The notes: generated from the sequence alone by a model not told the origin. 64,000 bases of DNA from Mesorhizobium sp. ZC-5 (GCF_025753855.1 NZ_JAOWPT010000003.1:657032-721031); one strand, 5' to 3'; counted from the stretch's first letter, positions 1 through 11,935 are shown. Made by a program: numbers and translations.

Positions 1-71
1 CCGCCACGCCCATCTCAAACGGCTGTGTCTTGTCTTCCGTGACTTCGCCGCCGTTCATGACTGACCCGAAC

Positions 72-104
72 TTTTGGGGAGGCAAAGGGTGCGCCTCCCC
101 AAAG
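72..104 (-). terminator. Stem-loop downstream of the small exported protein gene
   Basis: An 11-bp perfect stem (TTTGGGGAGGC pairing with GCCTCCCCAAA) with a 9-base loop lies just past the stop codon of the exported protein gene. The U-tract on the minus strand is weak, so termination may be partial. Confidence 0.55.
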
Positions 105-114
105 ACTTGATTGA

Positions 115-432
115 CTACATGGCGCCGATCTTATCACACAATCCCTTGTTCTTGGCACCATTCTCGGCCATCTGGCATTCCTTTTTCATGGCAGCCTGGT
201 CCTCTGCCGACATGGCCTTGAAGGACGCGGAAATCTCGTCGTCGCTACGCATCTTCATCATGCCGCTGTCAGTGAAGAACGGTGCCATCTTCGCGGAATC
301 GTTCATCATGCTGGGAGCCGGATCTGAATTCGCTCCGCCCGTCGAAGAAGAACTGTTGTTGGATTGACCCAACGCTACGCCACCGGCCAGGCTGAGCGCG
401 ATAGCGGATACTGCTAGGATCTTGAGGTTCAT
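115..432 (-). CDS. Small exported protein of unknown function
   Basis: A 105-residue protein with a clear Sec signal peptide: a basic start (MNLK), a hydrophobic core to about residue 20 and a likely cut after ALG near residue 22. The mature part begins with an Asn/Ser-rich stretch, then a Met-rich, charged helical region with two Cys near the C-terminus (KKECQMAENG...LCDKIGAM). The start at 432 is chosen because AAGGAAA lies 8 bases upstream and it places the signal at the N-terminus; a longer frame to 507 would bury it. I do not recognise the family. The two Cys could form a periplasmic disulfide, which is inference. A stem-loop just downstream probably ends its transcript. Confidence 0.7.
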   Translation of the reverse strand: MNLKILAVSAIALSLAGGVALGQSNNSSSSTGGANSDPAPSMMNDSAKMAPFFTDSGMMKMRSDDEISASFKAMSAEDQAAMKKECQMAENGAKNKGLCDKIGAM

Positions 433-738
433 CGGACGTTTCCTTTTGTTTACGACCGCTCGAGGCGGCTGTGGACCAATCTGTTCGCGGCGGTCTTGTT
501 CCAACAAGCAAACGTGATGGGCGAACCGCGGTTTATGGGCTCGCCTACGTCAAATTTAATTGCACAGTGCAGAGAAGAGAAATAAGCGCGACCGGAGGTG
601 CATGGCCCGATTGCGCGGCATGTCTCCATCACCCATTCGGGCGGCGCTCCCGTCTGAAGCAACCTTCTCATCCTTTCACGGCATTGTCTTCCTGCCATGC
701 GCGCTTTATCGCATGACGGGAGACATGAGGAGCGTGAG

Positions 739-1548
739 ATGACGATACGGGTGGTGATGAGCGGCGCGACGGGCTGGGTGGGCAAGGCGCTGATCCCGGC
801 GATCGTCGCCGAAGCGGACCTGAAACTGGCAGGTGCGGTGGCGCGTGGCGCCGCCGGCTGGGATGCCGGTTCGGCCATCGGCGCGGCGCCGATCGGCGTC
901 GAGGTAAGGGCGACCCTCGAGGAGGCGCTGAAAAAAGCCGAATCCGATGTCGTCGTCGACTATACCAAGCCGGTCGCCGTGAAGGACCATGCGCTGACGG
1001 CGGTGTCGAATGGGCGTCATGTGGTGATCGGAACGTCGGGCCTTGGTGCTGCCGACTATGCCGAGATCGACGCGGCGGCGCGCGCCAATGGCGTCGGCGT
1101 CATTGCCGCCGGCAATTTTTCCATCACCGCCACGCTGATGAAGCGCTTCGCGCTGATGGCGGCGAAATATGTGCCGGATGTCGAGGTGATCGACTACGCC
1201 AGCGCCAAGAAGCCCGATGCGCCGTCAGGCACCGCACGCGAACTGGCGGAGGCGCTGGCCGACATTCGCGGCGCCTCGACGGCGAAACTGCAATCCGAGG
1301 TGTCCGGCGTTCCGGAAACGCGCGGTGGCGCTGTCGGCGCGGCACCCGGCGTGCAGGTGCATGCGCTGCGGCTGCCGTCCTATATCCTCTCCTGCGAAGC
1401 GCTGTTCGGACTGCCGGACGAGCGCCTGACCATCCGCCACGACGCAGGCTCGTCGGCCGCGCCCTATGTCGCCGGCACGCTGCTGGCGATCCGCCATGTC
1501 GTCAACATAAAGGGGCTGGTGCGGGGCCTGGATTCGCTGATCGACTGA
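739..1548 (+). CDS. DapB-like dihydrodipicolinate reductase paralogue
   Basis: This 269-residue protein has the fold signature of 4-hydroxy-tetrahydrodipicolinate reductase, the NAD(P)H-dependent step of the diaminopimelate/lysine pathway. An N-terminal Rossmann motif (SGATGWVGKAL) is followed by DYTKP, GTSG, a GNFS segment and the substrate-loop motif KPDAPSGTA. The start at 739 has GAGGAGCGTGAG just upstream. In the classical enzyme the segment before DAPSGTA reads E-HH-R-K and supplies the catalytic His; here it reads DYASAKK, so that His pair is missing although the following Lys is kept. The C-terminal substrate domain also differs from the usual one. It may be a divergent paralogue with another substrate, with the housekeeping dapB elsewhere. 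It converges on the sugar transferase gene. Confidence 0.75.
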   Translation: MTIRVVMSGATGWVGKALIPAIVAEADLKLAGAVARGAAGWDAGSAIGAAPIGVEVRATLEEALKKAESDVVVDYTKPVAVKDHALTAVSNGRHVVIGTSGLGAADYAEIDAAARANGVGVIAAGNFSITATLMKRFALMAAKYVPDVEVIDYASAKKPDAPSGTARELAEALADIRGASTAKLQSEVSGVPETRGGAVGAAPGVQVHALRLPSYILSCEALFGLPDERLTIRHDAGSSAAPYVAGTLLAIRHVVNIKGLVRGLDSLID

Positions 1549-1553
1549 CGGCC

Positions 1554-2255
1554 TCAGAGCCGAAGCGCCTTGGCGATCTTGGTCTTGAGATAGGTGGCGG
1601 TCCAGCGCTCCTTCCATGAGCCCGAGCCGAGATGCAGGCCATGGCTCACGCCCGAATTGCGCAGGATCTTGCGTTCCAGCGGTCCGTGCAGCCGGGTCGG
1701 GCTGAACACCGGCTTCTCGGTGACGACGACGCCTTGATAGCGGCTGCGGTTGGCGAAGAAGACACGGCTCAGGAAGCCGGGGCCGGTGGCGTCGATGACA
1801 TCCTTGTAGACGCCGACGCGCGGCGGGTTCTTCACCAGGTCGGCAATGACGTCCGCCCAGAAGGGATGGCCGGGCCGCGACGCGAATATGTAGTTCGCGA
1901 CCTGGTCGAGGCTGTCGCCGTAACTCACGGCGAATTCATCGGAAAGTACGAGTTCGGCGTTTCCATAGTCGTAGGGCCGCAGGAATTCGTAGTCGAGATC
2001 GGCATAGAGGCCGCCGAAATCGTGCATAGCCACGTAGCGGAACACGTCGGCTCGCATGATGTTCTTCTCGAAACCCTTGTAGACCGGCCACAGCAGCGTC
2101 TGCGTCGCCTCGACATGGGCGTCCATTTCCGTGTCGGTCCACAGCCGGTAGTCCCAGCCGGGATGGTAGCGGCGCACGCTGTCGACCGCGGCTTGCCAGC
2201 GCTGCGGGACATCGCGCGACTTCCAGGTCTGGTGGATGATTTTGGGGATGATCAT
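1554..2255 (-). CDS. Glycosyltransferase with DXD sugar-binding region (OCH1-like)
   Basis: A 233-residue protein beginning MIIPKIIHQTWKS, the typical opening of the OCH1/mannosyltransferase-like family that uses nucleotide sugars. The region FGGLYADLDYEFLRP holds the DXD motif (DLD) for the divalent metal and sugar donor, and ADVFRYVAMHDFGG is the usual segment before it. No membrane segment is obvious, so it probably acts in the cytoplasm on surface polysaccharide or glycolipid. The start at 2255 puts the family motif at the N-terminus; a 24-residue upstream extension has no such support. The acceptor is unknown. Confidence 0.8.
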   Translation of the reverse strand: MIIPKIIHQTWKSRDVPQRWQAAVDSVRRYHPGWDYRLWTDTEMDAHVEATQTLLWPVYKGFEKNIMRADVFRYVAMHDFGGLYADLDYEFLRPYDYGNAELVLSDEFAVSYGDSLDQVANYIFASRPGHPFWADVIADLVKNPPRVGVYKDVIDATGPGFLSRVFFANRSRYQGVVVTEKPVFSPTRLHGPLERKILRNSGVSHGLHLGSGSWKERWTATYLKTKIAKALRL

Positions 2256-2409
2256 GGGGTTTCCGGCGCGATTTCGGCGACATAACGTCAAAGCTTTGTG
2301 GCTGTCGAGAGGCGGTGCCCGGCACATGGCCGGTCAAGGCAGGAATCGGGTGGATGCGGCGATGCGGCGGACGTATCTCAGGATCATCGAAACCCGAGGA
2401 GATTTCACC

Positions 2410-2880
2410 ATGCTGATCCGCTATATCGCCTTGCCGACCGACCGCGTCCGTGCCTTGCAGGCCGGCGGCCAGGACGCCTATGGGATGACGCCGGAGCGCC
2501 GCGTTTCCGACGGGGACGGGGTGCCTTGCCGCCACTGCCTGCGCAATATCCGCGCCGGCGAGGATTATCTGATCCTGGCCTACCGGCCGTTTCCCGAACT
2601 GCAGCCTTATGCCGAGACGGGACCGATCTTCCTGCATGCCGAACCCTGCGAGCGGGCGCCGGAATCGGATGTCATGCCGGACATGTACCGGCCGACCGCC
2701 GACCACATCGTGCGCGGCTACGGCCATGACGACCGCATCGTTTATGGCACCGGCGCGGTGGTCGCCACCGACAAGATCTGCGAAAGGGCGCACGAACTCT
2801 TGCAACGTGACGACATCGCCTACCTGCACATGCGCTCGGCCAGGAACAACTGCTACGCCTGCCGCATCGAGCGCGCCTGA
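2410..2880 (+). CDS. DUF1203 family protein
   Basis: A 156-residue protein matching the DUF1203 pattern: an N-terminal segment ending in CRHCL, then LILAYRPF, the central GPIFLHAEPCER motif, YG..DRIVYGTG, and a C-terminal YLHMRSARNNCYAC. The paired Cys-x2-Cys and the central H/C motif hint at metal binding, but no activity is established for the family. The start at 2410 has GAGGAG 7-8 bases upstream. It stands alone, divergent from the sugar transferase gene. Confidence 0.75.
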   Translation: MLIRYIALPTDRVRALQAGGQDAYGMTPERRVSDGDGVPCRHCLRNIRAGEDYLILAYRPFPELQPYAETGPIFLHAEPCERAPESDVMPDMYRPTADHIVRGYGHDDRIVYGTGAVVATDKICERAHELLQRDDIAYLHMRSARNNCYACRIERA

Positions 2881-3028
2881 TCTGGAACGCGCGTTAACGA
2901 TTTCTTAACCAGCGGGAATCAGAATCGCATGAACTGTCGCACTGCCGTTACATCAACCCGGTAGAAGGCAGGTGTCGATCGATTTGGCCGACCGCGGATG
3001 AACCGGCGGAAAATCTCGACAGACGAGG

Positions 3029-3053
3029 AAGCGGGGCAAAACCCCGCTTTTTT
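3029..3053 (+). terminator. Rho-independent terminator on the plus strand
   Basis: The stem AAGCGGGG pairs with CCCCGCTT across a short CAAAA loop and is followed by a run of T. It lies about 150 bases past the DUF1203 gene and faces the alanine dehydrogenase terminator, so the two genes are insulated. Confidence 0.8.
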
Positions 3054-3080
3054 GTTGCCCTGATTTGCCTCTGGTCCAGC

Positions 3081-3109
3081 AAAAAGCCCGCCGAAATGAT
3101 CCGGCGGGC
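3081..3109 (-). terminator. Rho-independent terminator of the alanine dehydrogenase gene
   Basis: A perfect 8-bp stem (GCCCGCCG with CGGCGGGC, loop of 8) is followed on the minus strand by a run of T (positions 3085 to 3081). It sits about 33 bases past the ald stop codon. Confidence 0.85.
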
Positions 3110-3141
3110 CAAGGGAAGGAGGTTGTTTCGCTTGACGAAAA

Positions 3142-4257
3142 TCAGGCGGCGAGAACCGCCTTCGGCTCCGCCATCTCGTAGCCGAGCGCTTCGGCGACCG
3201 CGCTGTTGGTGATACGCCCCTTGTGGACGTTGAGGCCGTTGCGCAGGTGGTGGTCGTCGACCAGCGCCTTCAGGCCCTTGTTCGCCAGCTGAAGGCCGTA
3301 ATGCAGCGTCGCGTTGTTGAGCGCGTGCGCCGAGGTGACGGGCACGGCGCCCGGCATGTTGGCGACGCAATAGTGGATGACGCCGTCGACCTCGTAGGTC
3401 GGGTCGGCATGGGTGGTGGCGTGCGATGTCTCGAAGCAGCCGCCCTGGTCGATGGCGACGTCGACCAGCACCGAGCCCTTCTTCATGCCCGACAGCATCT
3501 CGCGGGAAACGAGCTTCGGTGCCGCGGCGCCGGGGATGAGCACGGCGCCGACCACGATGTCGGCCGAGAAGCACTCGTCCTCCAGCGCTTCGACCGTCGA
3601 ATAGCGGGTATGGACGCGGCCGTTGAAGATGTCGTCGAGCTGGCGCAGGCGCGGGATCGAGCGGTCGATGATGGTGACGTCGGCGCCGAGGCCGACAGCC
3701 ATCCTGGCCGCATGCAGGCCGACGACGCCGCCGCCGAGCACCGTAACCTTGCCTGGCAGCACGCCGGGCACGCCGCCGAGCAGCACGCCGCGGCCGCCAT
3801 TGGCCTTCTGCAGCGCGGTGGCGCCGGCCTGGATCGACAGGCGGCCGGCGACTTCCGACATCGGCGCCAAAAGCGGCAGCCCGCCGCGGTCGTCGGTGAC
3901 GGTTTCGTAGGCGACCGCGGTGACGCCCGAGGCAAGCAGGCCCTTGGTCTGTTCCGGATCCGGCGCCAGGTGAAGATAGGTGTAGAGGATCTGGCCGGAG
4001 CGCAGTTGCACCCATTCGTTGGGCTGCGGCTCCTTGACCTTCACGATCATGTCGGACTTCTCGAAAACCTCCTCGGCGGTCCTGGCGATCGCAGCGCCGG
4101 CCGAGCGGTAGGCATTGTCGTCGGCGCCGATGCCGGCGCCGGCGCCGGTTTCGATCAGCACCTCATGGCCATGGGCCACATATTCACGCGCCGAACCCGG
4201 GGTGAGCCCGACGCGATATTCATGGTTTTTGATTTCTTTCGGGCATCCGACGCGCAT
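3142..4257 (-). CDS. ald: Alanine dehydrogenase
   Basis: A 371-residue enzyme, full family length, that interconverts L-alanine and pyruvate with NAD and ammonia in the cytoplasm. It begins MRVGCPKEIKNHEYRVGLTP, with the substrate-binding Arg and a Lys in the usual N-terminal places. KVKEPQP..E and YTYLHLAPD follow, and the Rossmann motif VLGGGVVGLHAARMA starts near residue 170. The start at 4257 has GGAGGAG immediately upstream. The gene is divergent from an Lrp/AsnC regulator, the classical arrangement for alanine-induced control, and ends in a strong terminator. Confidence 0.95.
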   Translation of the reverse strand: MRVGCPKEIKNHEYRVGLTPGSAREYVAHGHEVLIETGAGAGIGADDNAYRSAGAAIARTAEEVFEKSDMIVKVKEPQPNEWVQLRSGQILYTYLHLAPDPEQTKGLLASGVTAVAYETVTDDRGGLPLLAPMSEVAGRLSIQAGATALQKANGGRGVLLGGVPGVLPGKVTVLGGGVVGLHAARMAVGLGADVTIIDRSIPRLRQLDDIFNGRVHTRYSTVEALEDECFSADIVVGAVLIPGAAAPKLVSREMLSGMKKGSVLVDVAIDQGGCFETSHATTHADPTYEVDGVIHYCVANMPGAVPVTSAHALNNATLHYGLQLANKGLKALVDDHHLRNGLNVHKGRITNSAVAEALGYEMAEPKAVLAA

Positions 4258-4407
4258 TGTGATCTCCTCCGGCTTTCCGCCAATTTCCCTGAGATAACGA
4301 TTGAACCACGGATGAGTTCGCATGTGTTTGCGAAGGCGGTTGAAGTTGCCCGCCGGAATCGTTATTCCTTGCGCAAACAAACAAAAAATTCGAAGGAAGT
4401 TCGAAGA

Positions 4408-4881
4408 ATGTCCCTGGACAGGATCGATATCGCGATTCTCGACGCCTTGCAGAAAGACGGGCGCATCTCCAACGCCGCACTTGCCGAGAAGGTCGGCCTG
4501 TCGCAATCAGCGTGTTCGCGCCGGCTCGACAATCTGGAGAAGACCGGTGTCGTGCGCGGCTACCATGCCCGACTGTCGAACGCGGCACTCGGCCACCAGA
4601 TGACGGCGATCGTGCACATATCCCTGTCGGGGCAATTCGAAAAGACCCTTTCGGATTTCGAGGCGGCGGTGAAGCGCTGCCCTAACATCCTCTCGTGCCA
4701 TCTGATGTCGGGCGAATACGACTACATCCTGCGCATCGCGGCGCGCGACCTCGCCGACTACGAGCGTATCCACAAGGAATGGCTGTCGGCGATGCCGCAT
4801 GTAACCAAGATCAATTCGTCCTTCGCGCTGCGCGAAGTGATCGACCGGACCGCCATGGGCATGAAGCCCGAAATGGCCTGA
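4408..4881 (+). CDS. Lrp/AsnC family regulator, likely controls ald
   Basis: A 157-residue regulator. Residues 3-60 form the AsnC-type winged helix-turn-helix (DRIDIAILDALQKDGRISN, then SQSACSRRLDNLE). The rest is a RAM ligand domain (HMTAIV..., CHLMSGEYDYILRI, NSSFALREVI). It reads away from ald across a 150-base spacer. Two TTCGAA palindromes, 11 bases apart at 4389-4394 and 4400-4405, lie just before its start and could be its own operator. AldR-like sensing of alanine is inferred from gene order. Confidence 0.88.
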   Translation: MSLDRIDIAILDALQKDGRISNAALAEKVGLSQSACSRRLDNLEKTGVVRGYHARLSNAALGHQMTAIVHISLSGQFEKTLSDFEAAVKRCPNILSCHLMSGEYDYILRIAARDLADYERIHKEWLSAMPHVTKINSSFALREVIDRTAMGMKPEMA

Positions 4882-4973
4882 CGAGGCATATCGCTTCAAA
4901 TTTGAGCGAAACGGGAAGCATTTCGTTTCATCATTTTGGCCATTCTCTGCAACCTGTCAGGAGGAGAGGTTGC

Positions 4974-7394
4974 ATGTCCGTAGCGGAAGGTTCGATACGC
5001 CGGTTTGCCCGGGCGGTATCGGATGCCGTGCTGGGGACCGCGTCGGACATCGTCACCACGCCCGAAGACCTAAACACCTTCAGGATCAGCCAGATCGAAG
5101 CCTTCAGCACGGTGCGGCCGACGCTCGTGGCCTCCAACCTGCTCGGCACCTTCGTCGCCTGGAGCAGCCTCGGCAATTTATCCGGCAGCGCTCTGCTGAC
5201 GGCCTGGTACGCGGTGATGGTCGCTCTCGTCCTCATCGACGTGATGACCGGGCCGCGCTTCTTCGGCTTTCACCCGACCGCCGAGAACGCGCCGGGATTT
5301 TATTGGCACTGCGTCCTGATGCGCCTTTTCTACGGTCTCGGCTGGGGTTGCGCCATGGCGCTTTTTTATGCCGGATCCGGCCCTGACGCGCGCCTGGCGC
5401 TGACGGTCCTGGTCTCTGTCTTCCTCTGCTCGTCGGTGTTCGTTCTCGCCTACATACCGACGGCGGTGTACGCCTTCACCATGCCGATCCTGGCCCTCTC
5501 GGCGCTCGCTTTCGCCATGGACGACGTGGGAGGGCATCGTTTCGAATTCGTGCTGATCGGCATCTTCTTCATCGCCTTTCCGTTCACGCTCTACCGCTAC
5601 ACGACATCGTTCGCCGAACGGTCGATGGCGCTGGTCAAGGTCGACGAGCAGAACCATCTCCTGAAACTGCTGCTCAACGACTTCGAGGCGCATTCGGATG
5701 ACTGGCTGTGGCAGACCGACGCCACAATGCGGATTTCGCGCGTTTCGGACGCCTTTGCCAAGCAATCGGGCGTGAGCGTCGAGGAACTGTCCGGCATGGA
5801 ACTCGACAGCTTCATCGCAGCCCATTCGCCGGAAAATCCGGACTGGGAGAGTGAGACGGCGCGTTCGCGCGAACTCATGCAGGCGCGCGAACCGTTTCGC
5901 GATCTCTCGATACAACTGAAATTCGGCGACAAGTACCAATGGTGGTCGGTGACGGGGACGCCGAGTTACGACCGCCACGGCTCGTTCATCGGCTACCGCG
6001 GCATCGGCCGCGAGATCACCGAGCAGAAGAGCCAGCAGCTGGCGATGAAATTTCTCGCCCACCACGACACGCTGACGGGCCTCGCCAACCGGGCGAGCTT
6101 CAACGCCGAGATCGAGCGCATACAACAGGCAAGTTCGCTGAAGGGCAGTCGCTTTGCGCTGATCATGTTCGACCTCGACGATTTCAAGGCCGTCAACGAC
6201 ACCGCCGGCCACGCTGTCGGCGACGCGGTGCTGCGCGCTGTCTGCAAGCGCATCGAAAAGACGCTGCCGCGCAACGCCTTTCTGGCACGGATCGGCGGCG
6301 ACGAATTCGCCGCGGTGATCGAACTCTCCAGGGACAAGGATGTAGCCGAGGTCTGCAATCTCGCAGTCCGCGTCGTTGCCAGCGTGAGCCGTCCGATGCG
6401 GCTTGCCGAAGGCAGGTTCAAGGTAGGCGCCAGCGCCGGCATCGCATTGCTGCCGGACGACGGCGACGATGTCGGCGCGGTCATGCAGCTCGCCGATATC
6501 GCGCTGTACAATGCCAAGGTCGACGGCAAGGAAAGGGTCTGCCTGGCCAGCGCGGAAGACGCCGCCGCCTATGCCTATCGCAAGCAGCTCGAGATCGATC
6601 TGCGCAAGGCCGTCGACGAGGATGCGCTGACGCTGTTCTTTCAGCCGGTCGTCGACGCCAGGACTGGAAAGACGATCCTGTTCGAGGCGCTGGCGCGGTG
6701 GAACCACCGCGAGTTCGGCATCATTCCGCCGGGCGAGTTCATCGGCATCGCCGAACAAACCGGCAGCATTCAGGAAATCGGCGCATGGGCACTGAACGAA
6801 GCCTGCCGGCATGCCGCTACCTGGCCGGAAACGATCCGCGTGGCGGTCAACATCTCGCCGCGCCAGTTCAACCTCGACGAGTTGCCGCAAGTCGTGGCCG
6901 CTGCGCTGAACAAGAACGGCCTTGCCGCCGACAGGCTTGAGCTCGAGATCACCGAAAGTGCGTATCTCGGCGGCATCGACCAGGTGCGGGAAATCGTCGC
7001 CGACCTGCAGGGGCGCGGCATCACCATCGCGATGGACGATTTCGGCACCGGTTATTCGAGCCTTTCGTCGCTCCAGGACGTGCCGTTTGACAAGCTCAAG
7101 ATCGATCAGTCGCTGATCGGACGCGGTCCCAAGGAGAAGCGCACCTTGAGCATCCTTCGCTCGATCGTCGCCATCGGCAAGGCGCTCGATCTGCAGGTGA
7201 CAGCGGAAGGCGTCGAGACGGTGGAGCAGGCGGTGTTCCTGCGCGAACTCGGCTGCAACAGCCTGCAGGGATACGTCTTCAGCCCGCCGATGCCAGAAGG
7301 CGACGTGCCCGCCTATCTGCTGGCCGAAACCGCTCGTGGCAACCAGCCGTTCGAGGAAGCGCTCATCCAGCGCGGCAGGACCGCCGCGGCCTGA
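4974..7394 (+). CDS. Membrane-anchored PAS-GGDEF-EAL cyclic-di-GMP protein
   Basis: An 806-residue signalling protein. About six hydrophobic segments fill residues 45-210, then comes a PAS-like sensor (about 225-355), a GGDEF diguanylate cyclase domain (about 365-530) and an EAL phosphodiesterase domain (about 545-795). The active-site loop reads RIGGDEFAA, so cyclase activity is possible. The EAL domain keeps FEALARW, the ITES glutamate, [13 protein letters not shown] and AEGVET, so it also looks catalytic. The net effect on cyclic di-GMP cannot be told from sequence. The start at 4974 follows GGAGGAGAGG. Confidence 0.9.
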   Translation: MSVAEGSIRRFARAVSDAVLGTASDIVTTPEDLNTFRISQIEAFSTVRPTLVASNLLGTFVAWSSLGNLSGSALLTAWYAVMVALVLIDVMTGPRFFGFHPTAENAPGFYWHCVLMRLFYGLGWGCAMALFYAGSGPDARLALTVLVSVFLCSSVFVLAYIPTAVYAFTMPILALSALAFAMDDVGGHRFEFVLIGIFFIAFPFTLYRYTTSFAERSMALVKVDEQNHLLKLLLNDFEAHSDDWLWQTDATMRISRVSDAFAKQSGVSVEELSGMELDSFIAAHSPENPDWESETARSRELMQAREPFRDLSIQLKFGDKYQWWSVTGTPSYDRHGSFIGYRGIGREITEQKSQQLAMKFLAHHDTLTGLANRASFNAEIERIQQASSLKGSRFALIMFDLDDFKAVNDTAGHAVGDAVLRAVCKRIEKTLPRNAFLARIGGDEFAAVIELSRDKDVAEVCNLAVRVVASVSRPMRLAEGRFKVGASAGIALLPDDGDDVGAVMQLADIALYNAKVDGKERVCLASAEDAAAYAYRKQLEIDLRKAVDEDALTLFFQPVVDARTGKTILFEALARWNHREFGIIPPGEFIGIAEQTGSIQEIGAWALNEACRHAATWPETIRVAVNISPRQFNLDELPQVVAAALNKNGLAADRLELEITESAYLGGIDQVREIVADLQGRGITIAMDDFGTGYSSLSSLQDVPFDKLKIDQSLIGRGPKEKRTLSILRSIVAIGKALDLQVTAEGVETVEQAVFLRELGCNSLQGYVFSPPMPEGDVPAYLLAETARGNQPFEEALIQRGRTAAA

Positions 7395-7513
7395 TCCGTT
7401 CGCCGGCGAACATTCACGCTGCCGTCACGCACTCCTGCTGGACTCGGGAAAATTTCGGCGCGAAACTTGTCGTTTCGACGTCGATTTCCAACTCAGGCAA
7501 CCAGGAGAAAACC

Positions 7514-9493
<1,980 letters not shown>

Positions 9494-9600
9494 CGCGTGA
9501 AGCTGCCTGCATCTGCTCGACATCGGCGGCCGGTCTCTGCTAGAAACCGGTCGCTTTCGAGAGGCGCGGACCATTTGGGGTAACCTTTAGGGAGGGGAAG

Positions 9601-10218
9601 ATGCCAGAAGAGCTACTTGCGGAACTCACAATCGGTGACCATGAATTTTTAAACAATGAGCGTATCCAAACTGGCAGACTCCGGGTGTTGGCGAACTCTA
9701 CATGGCAGGTGAGGCATGGTTGCCAAGTGTACATCGAGTGCCAGGTGCTTACGCTCGATGGGAGCCTTACCCTGGATGTTCGCGGCGAGAACGGCGTGGA
9801 CGGGATCAATGGTAGTCCGGATCGGCCAGGGTGGCTCAGCGGTCCACCAGAGGACCATAGAGCGGCGTGCTGGAATTGGTGGCTGGCCGTGAACACGGAG
9901 AACAAGAGCGAGGAAGGCGTCGACGCGACTCCCGGCACCGACGGGGGCGACGGCGGTATGCTGACAATACGCTATGTAAAGACGGGAACCGGAACTGATC
10001 TGGGTTCAATCAAAGACCCCCTTACAAGCGGCGGTATGCCCGGCAAGCCCGCTTACGGCAGCAAGGGCCAACTGATGGTTTGTGGTGCGCCCTACCACCC
10101 GCACCTCAAGGGCCACGTAAGGCAACGACCAAACGGTCGAGACTGGTACGGCCAACCAGGGCGGCCGGGAGAAGTTGTAATTGAACGCATCACAAGCGTC
10201 GTCGCCTGGCCGAGCTAA
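9601..10218 (+). CDS. Hypothetical Gly-rich protein
   Basis: A 205-residue protein with no signal peptide or membrane segment, and of a family I do not recognise. The first 80 residues look beta-rich (VRHGCQVYIECQVLTLDGSLTLDVRG). Two short Gly-rich stretches follow, GENGVDGINGSPDRPG and GTDGGDGG, which recall short collagen-like Gly-x-y runs. The C-terminus repeats G-x-P patterns (YGQPGRPGEVV). GGGAGGGGAAG directly upstream supports the start. Codon use is less GC-rich than the neighbours, which may mean recent acquisition. Confidence 0.6.
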   Translation: MPEELLAELTIGDHEFLNNERIQTGRLRVLANSTWQVRHGCQVYIECQVLTLDGSLTLDVRGENGVDGINGSPDRPGWLSGPPEDHRAACWNWWLAVNTENKSEEGVDATPGTDGGDGGMLTIRYVKTGTGTDLGSIKDPLTSGGMPGKPAYGSKGQLMVCGAPYHPHLKGHVRQRPNGRDWYGQPGRPGEVVIERITSVVAWPS

Positions 10219-10423
10219 CGGGCGGTTGCAAGCGCTTGGCTGAAGGCGGCTTCGAAGCGCTGCGGGACGACACCGTGCAATCTCCGTGAAAGCGGCCTGC
10301 ATCCGGGTGATCGCGTCACACGCAAGGCTCCGAGCCGACTTCACACACAACCGTTCCGAAGCATCCGGCGGTCGCGTGCCCGCCGCTGGATCGCCAGATG
10401 CCGGGCGCGAAGGCGGAACGAGC

Positions 10424-11905
10424 ATGGATCAGCAGGTCGACAACACCAAGCCTCCGGCATCCGAGCTGGTTCTGTCTCAGCAGCAGAAGAATGTCGTGAT
10501 CGGCGGCGTGCTTCTTGCCATGCTGCTCGCCGCGCTCGACCAGACGATCGTGGCTCCCGCCATGCCGACGATCGGCAGCGCGCTCGGCCATGCCCAGTAC
10601 CTGCCGTGGATCGTGACGGCCTATCTGCTGGCGGCTACCGCGCTGGCGCCGCTCTATGGGAGGATTTCGGACATTTACGGCCGCCGCCCGACCATCATGG
10701 TGGCGATCGCGATATTCCTTGCCGGCTCCGTCATCAGCGCGATTGCGCCGGACATGCTGACGCTGATCATCGGCCGCGCCGTTCAGGGCATCGGCGGCGG
10801 CGGGCTCTTCACCATGTCGCAGACGATCATCGGCGATCTGGTGCCGCCGCGCGAGCGGGCGCTCTACGCGGGCTGGATCTCCGGCATGTGGGCGGTCGCC
10901 AGCATCGCCGGGCCGCTGCTTGGCGGCGCTTTCGCCGAGCATCTGCACTGGTCTCTGATCTTCTGGATCAACCTGCCGCTCGGCGTCGTCGCGGTCCTGA
11001 CCATCAACGGGCCGCTGAAGCGCCTGCCTGTCGCCGGCCGTCGCCACAGCATAGACGGCTGGAGCGCGGCGCTGCTGATCGTCGCCACCTCGCTTCTGCT
11101 GCTCGCCCTCAACTGGGGCGGCAGCACCTATCCGTGGAGATCGCCGGAAATTCTCGGGTTGCTTGGCGGCTCCGTGCTGGGTTTCGCCGCACTCGGCATC
11201 CGCCTTGTGAAGGCATCCGAGCCGCTGATCTCGCTCGAAATCCTCGGCAACCGGGTGGTGCTGTTCGGCACGCTTGGCGTCTTCATGCTTCAGGGCGCCA
11301 ACATCGGCCTTGCGGTCTACCTGCCCGTCTATCTGGAATCGGTGCAAGGATTGACGGCGGGCGAGTCCGGACTGGGGCTGCTGTCGCTGCTGCTCGGCAC
11401 CGTGGCCGGTGCGTCTATGAGCGGCCGCCTGACGGCGAAGCTCGTCCACTACAAGCGCATCGCTCTCTTCGGCATCTGCATCAGCGTCGCCGCGGTGATC
11501 GTGCTCGCTGTCGTGGCGGCGAGTGCGCCGCTCTGGCAGATCGAAGTCCTGCTCGCCATCGTCGGCATCGGTTCGGGCACGGTATTTCCCGTCACCACCG
11601 TCTCGGTGCAGAACGCCGTCGACCGCGCCCATCTTGGCGTCGCCACCGGCGTGCTCACCTTCCTGCGTTCGCTCGGCAGCGCGCTCGGCGTCGCGGTGCT
11701 GGGCGCGGTCGCCCTCGGCTACGGCATTCCGCTCGCCGGCGAAGCGATGCGCCATCACGCGGCCGCCGGTTCCGGCGACGGTTTTGCGATGATCTATTTC
11801 GTCTGTGCGCTGATGCTGGTCCTCGGGCTGGTGTCGCTGGTCCTGATGCCGGAGAAGCCGCTGCGGGGATCTGCCGACAACACGCCACCGCCCATGGAGG
11901 GCTGA
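10424..11905 (+). CDS. MFS multidrug efflux transporter, DHA2 (EmrB/QacA) family
   Basis: A 493-residue inner-membrane drug/proton antiporter, probably with 14 membrane helices. Helix 1 carries LDQTIVAPAMPTI, the D-x-T-I-V-x-x-A-x-P signature of this family. The loop 2-3 motif is GRISDIYGRRP, and helix 5 holds the antiporter motif (GISGMWAVASIAGPLLGG region). The start at 10424 puts a short cytoplasmic tail before helix 1, with AAGGCGGAACG upstream. No EmrA-like partner or TetR regulator is adjacent, so the substrate is open. Confidence 0.9.
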   Translation: MDQQVDNTKPPASELVLSQQQKNVVIGGVLLAMLLAALDQTIVAPAMPTIGSALGHAQYLPWIVTAYLLAATALAPLYGRISDIYGRRPTIMVAIAIFLAGSVISAIAPDMLTLIIGRAVQGIGGGGLFTMSQTIIGDLVPPRERALYAGWISGMWAVASIAGPLLGGAFAEHLHWSLIFWINLPLGVVAVLTINGPLKRLPVAGRRHSIDGWSAALLIVATSLLLLALNWGGSTYPWRSPEILGLLGGSVLGFAALGIRLVKASEPLISLEILGNRVVLFGTLGVFMLQGANIGLAVYLPVYLESVQGLTAGESGLGLLSLLLGTVAGASMSGRLTAKLVHYKRIALFGICISVAAVIVLAVVAASAPLWQIEVLLAIVGIGSGTVFPVTTVSVQNAVDRAHLGVATGVLTFLRSLGSALGVAVLGAVALGYGIPLAGEAMRHHAAAGSGDGFAMIYFVCALMLVLGLVSLVLMPEKPLRGSADNTPPPMEG

Positions 11906-11935
11906 GGCAGGCATTGTCCGGCGCGAACTGGTCTC

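Noticed and set aside
1-58. Possible 5' end of a minus-strand gene starting ATG at 58 and leaving the window
   Set aside because: Only 19 codons are visible, there is no ribosome site, and the terminator-like hairpin at 72-104 leaves no room for a promoter.
3223-4407. Plus-strand frame running opposite the alanine dehydrogenase gene into the Lrp gene
   Set aside because: It is the antisense of ald; the Lrp domain starts at 4408 with a normal N-terminus.
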